A stretch of DNA of 64,000 nucleotides from positions 61,994-125,993 of the forward strand of contig NZ_AMSS01000066.1 of the NCBI RefSeq assembly GCF_000313935.1, written 5' to 3'. The position numbers and the translations under genes are program-made. Origin of the DNA: Acinetobacter sp. WC-141 (GTDB lineage: Bacteria; Pseudomonadota; Gammaproteobacteria; Pseudomonadales; Moraxellaceae). The stretch's first letter is position 1; every line of letters begins with the position of its first letter. The notes under the pieces were generated by a model, which had not been told where the DNA came from, did no database searches, and saw only the letters and a program-made list of their open reading frames with translations. Shown here in pieces: positions 46,929 to 55,595 of this stretch.

Positions 46929-47297
46929 ATGCAACGTTTATTTTTAATTTCAGCGCTCTGTGCTGGACTTTTCACTGGGTGTGCAACGACCAGTAAATTA
47001 ATTCCTTTTGTGGGCTCCGAAACCCCAATGCAACAAGTACTTAAAGCTCAACCTGAGATTGTAAAAGAGCACAATAACACCTCAGTTCAGCAAGTGTTTA
47101 ACCGAGTAGAATCTCCAACTGTTTCCCGTATTGTTGTCATTCAAACCGGTTTAATGGATGATTCCGTCTCTGCCACTCGAACAGAATATGCATTTAAATT
47201 AGTCGATGAAAAATGGCAATTACAAAATAAGCAAAAAAGCTATCAGTGTGCGAGAGGGAAAGGCTCTAGAGGATTCCAAACACAGCTTTGCTCATAA
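46929..47297 (+). CDS. Small lipoprotein, family A first copy (uncharacterised)
   Basis: I do not recognise a named family. The 122-residue product has a lipoprotein signal with lipobox FTGC (Cys18). The mature part contains TPMQQVLKAQPEIV, then ATRTEYAFKLVDEKWQL and the ending QKSYQCARG, followed by a second Cys near the C-terminus; these two cysteines may pair. The same pattern occurs in the protein at 48503-48868. I use the ATG at 46929, with GGTG just upstream; the longer frame starts inside the terminator. Location is probably the outer membrane or periplasm. Confidence 0.72.
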   Translation: MQRLFLISALCAGLFTGCATTSKLIPFVGSETPMQQVLKAQPEIVKEHNNTSVQQVFNRVESPTVSRIVVIQTGLMDDSVSATRTEYAFKLVDEKWQLQNKQKSYQCARGKGSRGFQTQLCS

Positions 47298-47301
47298 AAA
47301 C

Positions 47302-47336
47302 AAAAAAAAGACGATAAATATATCGTCTTTTTTTAT
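47302..47336. terminator. Bidirectional terminator between the lipoprotein and monooxygenase genes
   Basis: AAAAAAAGACGATA / TATCGTCTTTTTTT is a perfect stem with a four-base loop, flanked by A and T tracts, between two convergent genes. Confidence 0.9.
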
Positions 47337-47344
47337 GGGCTAAA

Positions 47345-47659
47345 TTATACGCCGCTTTCTAAAATTTTAATTTTGACATCAATTACATCATCTTTAACTG
47401 CTGCATGATGGGCTTGCATATGAGGTGTAGCCAAATGTGCTTCAAGATGGGCAACGCTTGCCCATTTTTCTAACATCACAATTGTGTCAGGTTCTTGAGT
47501 CTGAAAGCTCGCATTTGATTTGTGATCAACCAAAGGCTCATAGCCATGGCAACCATCTTCTGCTAAAACCGTTGGAATAATTTTTTGAAAAGCATCCAGT
47601 ACGTTTTGACGATGCTGTCCAGCTGATTTGGTGCGAATTTCTGCAATAATGGTTAGCAT
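47345..47659 (-). CDS. Putative quinol monooxygenase, ABM family (YgiN-like)
   Basis: The 104-residue product is an antibiotic-biosynthesis-monooxygenase (ABM) domain protein: a small dimeric ferredoxin-like fold with MLTIIAEIRTKSAG, EDGCHGYEPLVD, IVMLEKWAS and LEAHLATPHMQAH. E. coli YgiN, a cofactor-free quinol monooxygenase, is encoded beside mdaB as here. I start at the ATG at 47659 with AAGGAG upstream; it overlaps no gene and lies 13 bases after the mdaB-like gene. The two very likely form one operon. Confidence 0.85.
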   Translation of the reverse strand: MLTIIAEIRTKSAGQHRQNVLDAFQKIIPTVLAEDGCHGYEPLVDHKSNASFQTQEPDTIVMLEKWASVAHLEAHLATPHMQAHHAAVKDDVIDVKIKILESGV

Positions 47660-47672
47660 GGATTTCTCCTTA

Positions 47673-48260
47673 TTAAGCTGCTGCAAATACACTATTTAAG
47701 TGTGCTTTATATTCTTCAACATAACTATCAACGTCAGGCATTTTAATCACGTCATTAACAATAAAAGTCGGTAATGTACTCATACCTAAAAATTGATTTG
47801 CTTTATGAAATGGTAAATAAACACCATCTACACCCACGCCATGGAAAAATTGATCTGCATCTTCAAATGCTTCCATTGGTGCATTCCAAGTCAATGACAG
47901 CATATATTTTTTGCCATGAATTAAACCACCTGAACCATATTTTTTTGATGCATCAGAACGGCTACGACCATCATTTGCATAAAGTGAACCGTGGCCTACA
48001 GTAAATACATCATCAATATATTTTTTTACAGTCCAAGGGGCACCCATCCACCAACCTGGCATTTGGTAAATAACGACATCTGCCCATAAGAATTTTTCAA
48101 CTTCATTTTCTGCATCGTAATCGCTATCTGCGCGAGTCACTTGAACGTCATGGCCAAGTTCCTTGAGATGGGTGGTTGCGAGCGTGGTTAATGTGTCATT
48201 TAATTCACCATTTGAATGTGCAAATTGTTTGGCACCATTAATCACTAAAATCTTACTCAT
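47673..48260 (-). CDS. mdaB: NAD(P)H-dependent quinone reductase, MdaB-like
   Basis: MdaB is an FAD flavodoxin-fold enzyme that reduces quinones by two electrons. The 195-residue product has the start KILVINGAKQFAHSNGELND, the QMPGWWMGAPWTVKKYIDDVFT segment and MLSLTWNAP, all typical of MdaB. The pairing with a YgiN-like monooxygenase copies the E. coli mdaB-ygiN arrangement, a proposed quinone redox cycle. I use the ATG at 48260; a GTG three codons earlier is possible. Confidence 0.9.
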   Translation of the reverse strand: MSKILVINGAKQFAHSNGELNDTLTTLATTHLKELGHDVQVTRADSDYDAENEVEKFLWADVVIYQMPGWWMGAPWTVKKYIDDVFTVGHGSLYANDGRSRSDASKKYGSGGLIHGKKYMLSLTWNAPMEAFEDADQFFHGVGVDGVYLPFHKANQFLGMSTLPTFIVNDVIKMPDVDSYVEEYKAHLNSVFAAA

Positions 48261-48502
48261 GGGAGTCACTCTAATTAAATTCCTAAATTTGATGTGTACT
48301 CTACGGGATTTACTCTTGTTGAAAAATGCATGAATTGGAAAAATATTGTTGACTAAAAGTCAGTAATATTGGCTTGCTAGCTCACACTGAGTTAGGTGCT
48401 TTGAAGAAGAGCTTTATATTTATAAACACGGTTACAATGTTGAACGGAATAAATTGTTTGTAGACTTTAGCATTAAATTTGGGTAAATCGGAGATATCAC
48501 GT

Positions 48503-48868
48503 ATGAGAAAAATGAGTTTGCTGATTGCTTTTAGCCTAGCAGCACTAACGGCTTGTACACCAGCTAAAAATTCTTCTGCTCAACTTGCTGATAGCCCGAT
48601 CCAAGCAGTATTACTTGATCAACCCGATCTTTTAAATGCTGCAAACAATTTGGATATTTCACAGCAAATGAATGCTGCCGATGATCCCTCTAATGCTCAA
48701 GTCACTATTTTACAGACAGAGCCTAGCGATGATGCAATAACAAAAGTCCGTACAGAATATTTATTAAAGCGAGACCAGCAAGTCTGGAAAATTGTGAATA
48801 AAAAGCAAAGCTATCAATGTACAAAAGGAGAGGAAACCTCAGACTTTCAAGTTAACCCTTGCCCTTGA
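48503..48868 (+). CDS. Small lipoprotein, family A second copy (uncharacterised)
   Basis: The 121-residue product has a lipoprotein signal with lipobox LTAC (Cys18). The mature part parallels the protein at 46929-47297: SPIQAVLLDQPDLL, KVRTEYLLKRDQQVWKI, KKQSYQCTKG and a terminal Cys. The order of these blocks and their spacing are the same, so they are paralogues. GGAG lies nine bases before the ATG. Function unknown; the two copies flank the mdaB-like pair. Confidence 0.72.
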   Translation: MRKMSLLIAFSLAALTACTPAKNSSAQLADSPIQAVLLDQPDLLNAANNLDISQQMNAADDPSNAQVTILQTEPSDDAITKVRTEYLLKRDQQVWKIVNKKQSYQCTKGEETSDFQVNPCP

Positions 48869-49229
48869 TGCTTAATTTTTTATCGAATATGTGGATAACT
48901 TTGAGTTTGTACACAACAGAAATTTGTAGGTTTCTTAGAGCAAAAAACTGAAATTTGAGATTCTTGAAATTGCATGATTGATGAGCAATTTAAAAAGTGC
49001 TATTGTTGCGCTCGGCAATTGTGCCAATTGGTAAGAATTACCGAATCTCACATCATATTTTTCTTTTCTTAAACACCTTGTGAATACGGTGTTTCACATT
49101 CTAAACATGCACTCTCACGGCATATAAAAACTTATCTAAAGATTGATTGACCATACTGTCATCATGACTACATCCTATTTAATATGTAGTCATAGAGACA
49201 TATGGCCGCTATTTTGAAGTGTCCAACTC
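48869..49229. other. Gene-free stretch before craA
   Basis: This 361-base gap holds the craA promoter region and the inverted repeat listed separately. The first 200 bases are AT-rich with no open frame or hairpin that I would call. Confidence 0.5.
49164..49193. promoter_or_regulatory. Inverted repeat operator candidate upstream of craA
   Basis: ATGACTACAT and ATGTAGTCAT (49164-49173 and 49184-49193) are perfectly complementary ten-base arms with a ten-base spacer. A possible -10 box TAATAT (49180-49185), with CTGTCA (49156-49161) as a weak -35 box at 18 bases, would be covered by the repeat. That placement suits a dimeric repressor such as a TetR or MarR type. No T tract follows, so it is not a terminator. 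Confidence 0.6.
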
Positions 49230-50459
49230 ATGAAAAATATTCAAACGGCAACGTTGAACCGTACAACGTTGATGTTTCCTTTGGCCTTAGTGCTATTTGA
49301 ATTTGCGGTTTATATTGGTAATGACCTTATTCAGCCAGCGATGTTGGCAATTACTGAAGATTTTGGTGTAAGTGCTACTTGGGCACCGTCTTCAATGTCA
49401 TTTTATTTATTAGGCGGTGCTACGGTTGCATGGTTACTTGGGCCGTTGTCGGATCGTCTCGGACGTAAAAAAGTATTGTTAGCAGGGGTTTTATTCTTTG
49501 CTCTATGCTGCTTTTTAATTTTACTAACGCGGCAAATAGAACAATTTCTAGCATTAAGATTTTTGCAGGGAATTGGTTTAACTGTAATCTCCGCAGTGGG
49601 TTATGCTGCCATTCAAGAGAGCTTTGCTGAGCGTGATGCTATTAAAGTTATGGCACTCATGGCAAATATTTCTCTGCTTGCGCCCTTGCTCGGACCTGTA
49701 CTTGGCGCTTTCTTAATTGATTATGTGTCTTGGCATTGGGGATTTGTAGGCATCGCCGTATTAGCTTTACTGAGTTGGATAGGTTTGAAAAAACAAATGC
49801 CAAGCCAGCAGGCCAGTGTAACTCGGCAACCTTTTAGTTATCTTTTTGATGATTTTAAAAAGGTGTTCACTAACCGCCGGTTTTTAGGTTTAAGTCTCGC
49901 CTTACCGTTAGTGGGCATGCCTTTAATGCTGTGGATTGCTTTATCTCCAATCATTTTGGTAGATGAGTTAAAGCTGACCAGTGTGCAATATGGCTTGGCT
50001 CAATTTCCAGTATTTCTAGGTTTGATTGTAGGCAACATCGTTTTAATTAAAATTATTGACCGTCTCGCTTTAGGTAAAACCATCCTGATTGGTTTACCGA
50101 TTATGCTCCTCGGTACAGTTATTTTAATATTAGGTGTAGTTTGGCAAACTTATTTAATTCCTTGTTTGCTTACAGGCATGACGCTCATCTGTTTTGGTGA
50201 AGGAATTAGCTTTTCAGTCTTATATCGCTTTGCACTCATGTCATCTGAGGTATCAAAAGGAACGGTTGCCGCAGCAGTTTCGATGTTACTGATGATGAGC
50301 TTCTTTGCAATGATTGAACTTGTACGTTATCTCTACACGCAATTTCATTTATGGGCCTTTGTCTTATCTGCATTTACCTTTATTGCTCTTTGGTTTACTC
50401 AACCACGAAGTGCTTTAAAGCAGGAAATGCAAGAAAGAAAGCTCGAAGGAAATGACTAA
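49230..50459 (+). CDS. craA: MFS drug efflux pump CraA (MdfA-type)
   Basis: CraA is an inner-membrane proton-driven major facilitator pump that exports chloramphenicol and other drugs and gives intrinsic resistance in A. baumannii. The 409-residue product has 12 predicted membrane segments, the first with EFAVYIGNDLIQPAM, where the acidic residues match MdfA Glu26 and Asp34, and the motif A loop DRLGRK. The recalled A. baumannii CraA agrees closely along the whole length, with scattered substitutions as expected for a strain or sister species. It ends in a strong terminator; the upstream repeat suggests a repressor. Confidence 0.94.
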   Translation: MKNIQTATLNRTTLMFPLALVLFEFAVYIGNDLIQPAMLAITEDFGVSATWAPSSMSFYLLGGATVAWLLGPLSDRLGRKKVLLAGVLFFALCCFLILLTRQIEQFLALRFLQGIGLTVISAVGYAAIQESFAERDAIKVMALMANISLLAPLLGPVLGAFLIDYVSWHWGFVGIAVLALLSWIGLKKQMPSQQASVTRQPFSYLFDDFKKVFTNRRFLGLSLALPLVGMPLMLWIALSPIILVDELKLTSVQYGLAQFPVFLGLIVGNIVLIKIIDRLALGKTILIGLPIMLLGTVILILGVVWQTYLIPCLLTGMTLICFGEGISFSVLYRFALMSSEVSKGTVAAAVSMLLMMSFFAMIELVRYLYTQFHLWAFVLSAFTFIALWFTQPRSALKQEMQERKLEGND

Positions 50460-50462
50460 ATT

Positions 50463-50496
50463 AAAAATACCGGAATCGATATTCCGGTATTTTTTC
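50463..50496. terminator. Bidirectional terminator between craA and the FUSC gene
   Basis: AAAAATACCGGAAT / ATTCCGGTATTTTT is a perfect long stem with a tiny loop, with tracts on both sides, between convergent genes. Confidence 0.92.
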
Positions 50497-50500
50497 AATA

Positions 50501-52651
50501 TTAGGTAATTTCTTGCTCTAAAAGTTTGTCTTTAAGCATGAGCAATTCTGGTAATGTTTCTAACAATAAACTGATTTGTTTCAAGACCAAAGTGTATTTC
50601 TCAGCTAATTGTTCCTGAGCCGTTAAGTCTTGAATTTCTTTTAATATTTGAGAAATAAGCATCTGGTCGGGTCGGGTTTGTTCAAGTACGCTTTGGCTCA
50701 AAATTTCTTGGCAACGTAGTAATAACTGTAAAACCTGCTCTTCATCAATTTTCTGACGTTGGCTTCCTAACGCTGCCACGTAACTTAGTTGGCTGTGGCT
50801 ATAAACCAGATAACGAAAAGCGTAATGAATGAGTTGAGGATTTGGATTCGGCTCAGCACTTAAACTCGAGATCATGTTAGATAGTTCGATTTGAGCATTA
50901 TGGGCAGCACGACGAATTCGACGGTATTCTATATCCTGATTTTTACCATATTGATATTGCTGAGCAATCACATTGAAATAATCTAGCGTCGCTTTGCTAC
51001 TTTTCTTAATATTGTTAGGAATATTGCGGAAGTTCCAGTCGGGCCAAATAAAGTTTACGGCAAGCCATGCAATCAAACAGCCTAATAAGGTATCGATTAG
51101 GCGAGGTAAAATAATGCTGTAACCTGCACCTTTTAAGTTAAAAATTAATAGCACCATGAGGGTGGCCATCAGTGTTGCTAGGGCATATTTCTTCTGGCGT
51201 AAGTAGAAAAAGCTAACTCCACAAATAATGGTAAGAATGAGTTGGCCTTCAATACTCGGTACAAAATATAAAATAGGTATTCCTAATAAAACCCCGAGTA
51301 AGGTGCCAATAGTTCTTAGTTTAAGACGGCTTTTAGTCGCAAAATAAGTGATTTGGCAAACAAATAAACTAGTCAGTAAAATCCAATAGCCATGCTGAGC
51401 AAATGGTAATAATGAAATGGCATAACCTGCTGCGAAAACGACGGCAATTCGTATGGCATGCCTAAATAGGGCTGACTGCGGCGTAAGTTGCTGCCGAAGT
51501 TTCAAAATCAGATCTGAAAATCCTTGAATATCATCATCAAGTAAATTTAAGTGTTCCTGTCTTGTTTGAGTATTATTTTCAGGGAAGGGCTGTGCATATT
51601 GTAGTTGTTCAAACTGTTCATGCATTCCTTTTAAATTATCAAAAATAAGTTTTAAGTTTTTAACTTCAAAATTTTGTGGATGCTGCTGTATCCAGTCCTT
51701 TAAAGAACTTTCTAAATGATTTAGTACGGTTTGGCTTTCTTGTGAAGGCTGATATGGTCGATTATGTAAAATACACTGTGCTAGATCTTGGCATGCTTGT
51801 GCCTGTAGGTGCAGGTTTTTCTGGAAACGGAAAATAAGATCGCTACGGCTAAAGTTCTGTTGAATACGTTCGTAATGTAAATAATTAGAGGTTGCTTGTT
51901 CGTGAATGTCTCGCGCAAAAAAATACAGATTTAACCAATAAATACTTTTATTACTAACACGTGAAGCCTTGAGCCGAGTGAGTAGGGAGCTACGTATCTG
52001 ATTGAGGCTTTGAGCAACTTGTGTATTTTGTAGGGATAATTCATATAAAAGCTGTTCAACATTCTCTTTATTATCGGGATCAAACAAACGTGCTTTTGCT
52101 TGAAGTAAAACAGAAATTTCTTTAAAAATTTGTGAGAGTTTATCTTGTAAGGGAAGTGTCGGTTTAATAATAAAAAATAAAATAGAAGTGAAACCGTACC
52201 ACAGAGCTCCATAAACAAAATAGGTGGGCTGCTGATACCAATGAGCATATTCGCCCAAACCGAACATGCTATAAATGGAAAGCAGAATCGTGCCAAAAGA
52301 AATCGTGGCATAACGTTGCCCTAAAGCCCCTAATAAAATGAAAAAAGCGCTCGAAAGAGAAAGATATAAAATAAAGAAAATTTTGTAAGGGGCTAAAAAG
52401 CCAAGAATAGTACTGACTGTAAAGAATAGGAGGCAGACGTAAATCAAGTTTCGTAATCGAATACTTAAGCGATCATCAAAGTCGGTTAATGCTGCTGCAA
52501 TCGCACCTAAAGTTACGGGAACGATGAGTTCGTTATGGCCTAGCCAAAGCAAACCTAAAGTTGTACCTGTGAGTACAATCAAAATTTGCAGGCAATAAAT
52601 TAAAATGGAGTTTGTCTTAAAACTATTAAATATTTGGGTCAGATAATTCAC
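50501..52651 (-). CDS. yccS: YccS-like FUSC family inner-membrane protein
   Basis: The 716-residue product has two groups of membrane segments (about residues 15-165 and 395-520) separated by a long soluble helical region, and a soluble C-terminal helical part. This is the YccS/YhfK and aromatic-acid exporter (FUSC) architecture. The motif ALTDFDDRLSIRLRNL near residue 55 and the second module GYWILLTSLFVCQITYFATKSR match YccS-type proteins. The function of YccS is not established; efflux is a guess. It has its own promoter region in the gap to sodC. Confidence 0.83.
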   Translation of the reverse strand: MNYLTQIFNSFKTNSILIYCLQILIVLTGTTLGLLWLGHNELIVPVTLGAIAAALTDFDDRLSIRLRNLIYVCLLFFTVSTILGFLAPYKIFFILYLSLSSAFFILLGALGQRYATISFGTILLSIYSMFGLGEYAHWYQQPTYFVYGALWYGFTSILFFIIKPTLPLQDKLSQIFKEISVLLQAKARLFDPDNKENVEQLLYELSLQNTQVAQSLNQIRSSLLTRLKASRVSNKSIYWLNLYFFARDIHEQATSNYLHYERIQQNFSRSDLIFRFQKNLHLQAQACQDLAQCILHNRPYQPSQESQTVLNHLESSLKDWIQQHPQNFEVKNLKLIFDNLKGMHEQFEQLQYAQPFPENNTQTRQEHLNLLDDDIQGFSDLILKLRQQLTPQSALFRHAIRIAVVFAAGYAISLLPFAQHGYWILLTSLFVCQITYFATKSRLKLRTIGTLLGVLLGIPILYFVPSIEGQLILTIICGVSFFYLRQKKYALATLMATLMVLLIFNLKGAGYSIILPRLIDTLLGCLIAWLAVNFIWPDWNFRNIPNNIKKSSKATLDYFNVIAQQYQYGKNQDIEYRRIRRAAHNAQIELSNMISSLSAEPNPNPQLIHYAFRYLVYSHSQLSYVAALGSQRQKIDEEQVLQLLLRCQEILSQSVLEQTRPDQMLISQILKEIQDLTAQEQLAEKYTLVLKQISLLLETLPELLMLKDKLLEQEIT

Positions 52652-52803
52652 GGCTTTTGTTCTAAATTAGAGAATACGTGAGAAAGCAGTATGTAACTTT
52701 AAATTTTTATTACTTCAAAAATATTATTCTTTTTATCTACAAAAGTCAGTCACTTTTTAAGGTTTTATTAGGGTGAAACGAAGTTGTAACGGTCAATAAA
52801 TTA

Positions 52804-52842
52804 ACAAAATTGTGGATATCTTTTTAGATACCCACAATTTGA
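52804..52842 (-). terminator. Terminator after sodC
   Basis: Read on the minus strand, AATTGTGGGTATCT / AGATATCCACAATT forms a stem with a small mismatch and ends TTTTGTT, about 13 bases after the sodC stop. Confidence 0.62.
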
Positions 52843-52854
52843 AAAAGACATAAA

Positions 52855-53430
52855 TTATTTAATTACACCACATGCAATTCGTGCTCCGCCACCGCCAAGA
52901 GGAAGAGGTGAATCTGAATAATTGTCGCCACCCGCATGAATCATGATAGCTCGGCCTTGAATATCAGCAAGTTTCAATCGAGGTGCGATTACGGCAGTCG
53001 TCGCAACACCCGTATTATCGACTACTAATGCAGGTAAATCACCTAAGTGACCAGTTGTTGGAGTACCGTGATGAGGAGCTTGGTTCGGGTTATAGTGACT
53101 ACCCGCAGCTAACGCAGCGCCAGGTTTCCCATCTTTCTCGGCAGGCGCACATGAGGCATTTTCATGAATATGGAAGCCGCGTGTACCACTTGGTAAGTCT
53201 GCTAGAGCTGGAGTAATAATTAAACCTTTGTCGCTATCTTGAAAGCTAATCGTACCTAATTTTTTACCAATACCAGCGGCAGTCACTTCATTTACATCAA
53301 CCACTTTTTTCATATGCATTGTCGTTAATGCTTGAGCTGTATCAGACACAGTTTTTGTGACTGAACTACAGCCAACCGTAAAAAAAGCTGTAAGCGCACA
53401 GACTGCGCCAATTTTATTAAACATCTGCAT
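52855..53430 (-). CDS. sodC: Cu/Zn superoxide dismutase, lipoprotein type
   Basis: SodC removes superoxide in the periplasm. The 191-residue product has a lipoprotein-type signal ending in TVGCSS (Cys21), then the catalytic domain with the copper and zinc ligands: GFHIHENASC, AGSHYNP, GHLGDLPAL and the C-terminal MIHAGGDNYSD, plus GGGGARIACGVI with the second disulfide Cys and the conserved Arg. A linker of about 40 residues separates the lipid anchor from the domain. AGGA lies nine bases before the ATG. Confidence 0.95.
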   Translation of the reverse strand: MQMFNKIGAVCALTAFFTVGCSSVTKTVSDTAQALTTMHMKKVVDVNEVTAAGIGKKLGTISFQDSDKGLIITPALADLPSGTRGFHIHENASCAPAEKDGKPGAALAAGSHYNPNQAPHHGTPTTGHLGDLPALVVDNTGVATTAVIAPRLKLADIQGRAIMIHAGGDNYSDSPLPLGGGGARIACGVIK

Positions 53431-53549
53431 GATTGGATGTCCTTATAAATATATATGATCGTTTAATTCAAACAAAGGAAGGCCTAGCCTACAAGTTAAT
53501 TTAAATAGTCACTTTGTATCTTGAAACATTTTTAAATTAAATAAATATG

Positions 53550-54668
53550 TCACTCTTTATTGCTCGAAGATTCACTTTCAGAATCATAAATCATGGTTGT
53601 TTTTGGCATAGGTTCAGGTTCGATCGTTTCATGTAACCATTCACGCCAAATTGCCAGTAAAATAGCTAGAATTACAGGTCCAATAAATAAACCTACCAAT
53701 CCGAAGCTCGCAATACCGCCTAACACACCAAACATAATTAATAGGAATGGAATTTTTGTGGCGCCAGAAATCACAAGTGGTCGAATCACATTATCTGAGC
53801 TACTCACAATCACAACACCCCAAACAACCACACCAATTGCTTCCATGGTTTGCCCTTGAGAGAACAACCATAGGCCGACGCCTAAATAGGAAATTGGTGT
53901 ACCAAATGGAATTAAAGCCAATAAGAAAGTAGCAATGGTAAGTACCATTGGGTTTGGGACACCTGCTACGAAATAACTTAATCCAGCTAAAACAGCTTGA
54001 GCAATTGCAGTTAAACCCACGCCATAGACTACAGCACGAGTCGTTTCCGAGATCGTATCGAGATAATGGTGAATACGAGGGCCTATAACCATTTCTAAGG
54101 CTTTACTCACCTGAGATAAAATCATTTGACCATCACGGTAGAAGAAAAATAGACTAAATACGGCAAAGCCAAGTTTGACAATATTTTTACTAATTTCACC
54201 GAGCAGTACACGGCCATAACTTAAATGGCTTTGTACCCAAGCTGCAACATTTTGAATCGTGCTATTAGGGTCGTTATTTAGCTCATTGAGTGTACGAGAA
54301 ATTTCTTTTCCAACAAAAGGAAGATCACGAATAAAATCAGGAACACTTAAATGACCTGAAAAAACCTGACGTTGTAAGTCAAAATATAAGTTGCGGCCTT
54401 CATGCTGCAAAATAAAAATAGCGCATGTAAAAGGAACACCAACAACCAAAATGACCAAACTAATCATTAGAGTTGCATTTAACGTATTACGGGTTTCTCC
54501 AAAAAAACGCTGAATTCTTAAATAAATAGGCCAAGTCATATAAGCAATGATGGCAGCCCAAAGTACAGGTACAATAAAGTATTTCAGGATATTAAATCCT
54601 AAAAAAATCAAAATAAAAAACAGCCCAAATAATAAAACGCGCTGTAAATTAGGAGCGTATGGATGCAC
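53550..54668 (-). CDS. AI-2E/PerM family membrane protein
   Basis: The 372-residue product is a polytopic inner-membrane protein of the AI-2E family (YdiK, PerM, TqsA). It has about eight membrane segments, a soluble region of about 80 residues after the third, and the family ending YLGVGLWLFSQG and GPVILAILLAIWREW. Members transport different small molecules or sodium; the substrate here is unknown. The start is a GTG; no strong ribosome binding site is seen. The C-terminus is Ser/Glu-rich. Confidence 0.84.
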   Translation of the reverse strand: MHPYAPNLQRVLLFGLFFILIFLGFNILKYFIVPVLWAAIIAYMTWPIYLRIQRFFGETRNTLNATLMISLVILVVGVPFTCAIFILQHEGRNLYFDLQRQVFSGHLSVPDFIRDLPFVGKEISRTLNELNNDPNSTIQNVAAWVQSHLSYGRVLLGEISKNIVKLGFAVFSLFFFYRDGQMILSQVSKALEMVIGPRIHHYLDTISETTRAVVYGVGLTAIAQAVLAGLSYFVAGVPNPMVLTIATFLLALIPFGTPISYLGVGLWLFSQGQTMEAIGVVVWGVVIVSSSDNVIRPLVISGATKIPFLLIMFGVLGGIASFGLVGLFIGPVILAILLAIWREWLHETIEPEPMPKTTMIYDSESESSSNKE

Positions 54669-54791
54669 GAAAAATATTTCTCTAATTTTCTAAATAGAAT
54701 AAAGTCATATTAACTGAAAAATAATATGAGGCAAATTTTAAGGGCACATTGTAAAAAACCTTATACATCTCTTTTAAGCGGCTAAAGTCAT

Positions 54792-55436
54792 TTAGAACCA
54801 CTCTGCTTTATCTTCAATTAATTTATTTAGAACTGGTTGCCATTGGTTTTGGATACTAATAAAGTTTTTTTGAGGTTTATCAAAAACACTTAAACCTTGC
54901 ATCGCTAAGCTACCATAAGCACTACGTTCAGCAATCCATGCAACTGGTTCCTGTTCAATTTTTTCAAAGAATTGTTGAATATCCTTTGAGCTGGCGCTGT
55001 TCGGTTTTACACGATTTGCAAGAAGTAAAATCTGTACTTTGCCTTTACGAATACGCTTAATATCTTGTAAATGCTTCAAAAAGCGACGAGTACTATCTAT
55101 ATCAAAAAATGAAGGCTGAAGTGGAGTAATAATGGCATGAGCTTCACTAATAAGTTGCTCGGCATGCTCACCTGAAAGTGCACCAGGCGCATCAATAATT
55201 AAATAATCCAGATTTTTAGGCGCATCACCAATTGATTTCTCGTGACGCCAGTCGAGGCTTTGAATCTTTGTGACGCTATCGGGGCGCTGTTTTAACCACT
55301 GTAAAGCCGATTTTTGATTGTCTGAATCTGCTAATGCTACTTTATATCCTTTTTGTGCCAATGCCGTTGCCAACGTAATGGCCGTCATGGTTTTTCCGCA
55401 TCCGCCCTTTTGATTTGCAATAAGTATCGTTTTCAT
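54792..55436 (-). CDS. ParA family ATPase, orphan
   Basis: The 214-residue product is a MinD/ParA-type deviant Walker ATPase with the P-loop NQKGGCGKTMTAITLATAL at residue 8, the DSDNQKSALQWL segment, and the LIIDAPGALSGE switch near residue 85. No partner parB gene is adjacent, so chromosome or plasmid partition is not supported; a role in placing a protein complex is possible but not shown. I start at the ATG at 55436; the longer frame to 55460 adds residues without a binding site. It is divergent from a resolvase-like gene. Confidence 0.85.
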   Translation of the reverse strand: MKTILIANQKGGCGKTMTAITLATALAQKGYKVALADSDNQKSALQWLKQRPDSVTKIQSLDWRHEKSIGDAPKNLDYLIIDAPGALSGEHAEQLISEAHAIITPLQPSFFDIDSTRRFLKHLQDIKRIRKGKVQILLLANRVKPNSASSKDIQQFFEKIEQEPVAWIAERSAYGSLAMQGLSVFDKPQKNFISIQNQWQPVLNKLIEDKAEWF

Positions 55437-55595
55437 AAATCCAATTATTTTCAGCAGCACATTTGTTTATGTTTTATACCTTAGCATCTTTTTATGTGAA
55501 GGAGATGACCACATTTGACAAAAGTTTAAGCTGTATCGTGATTTTAGATATGATTAGATCTGTAATCTTGATTCGCGCTTTTTTAAGGAAAATTT

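Noticed and set aside
54792..55436. Plasmid or chromosome partition locus
   Set aside because: No ParB-like gene or parS-like repeats are visible, and the surroundings are ordinary chromosomal genes.
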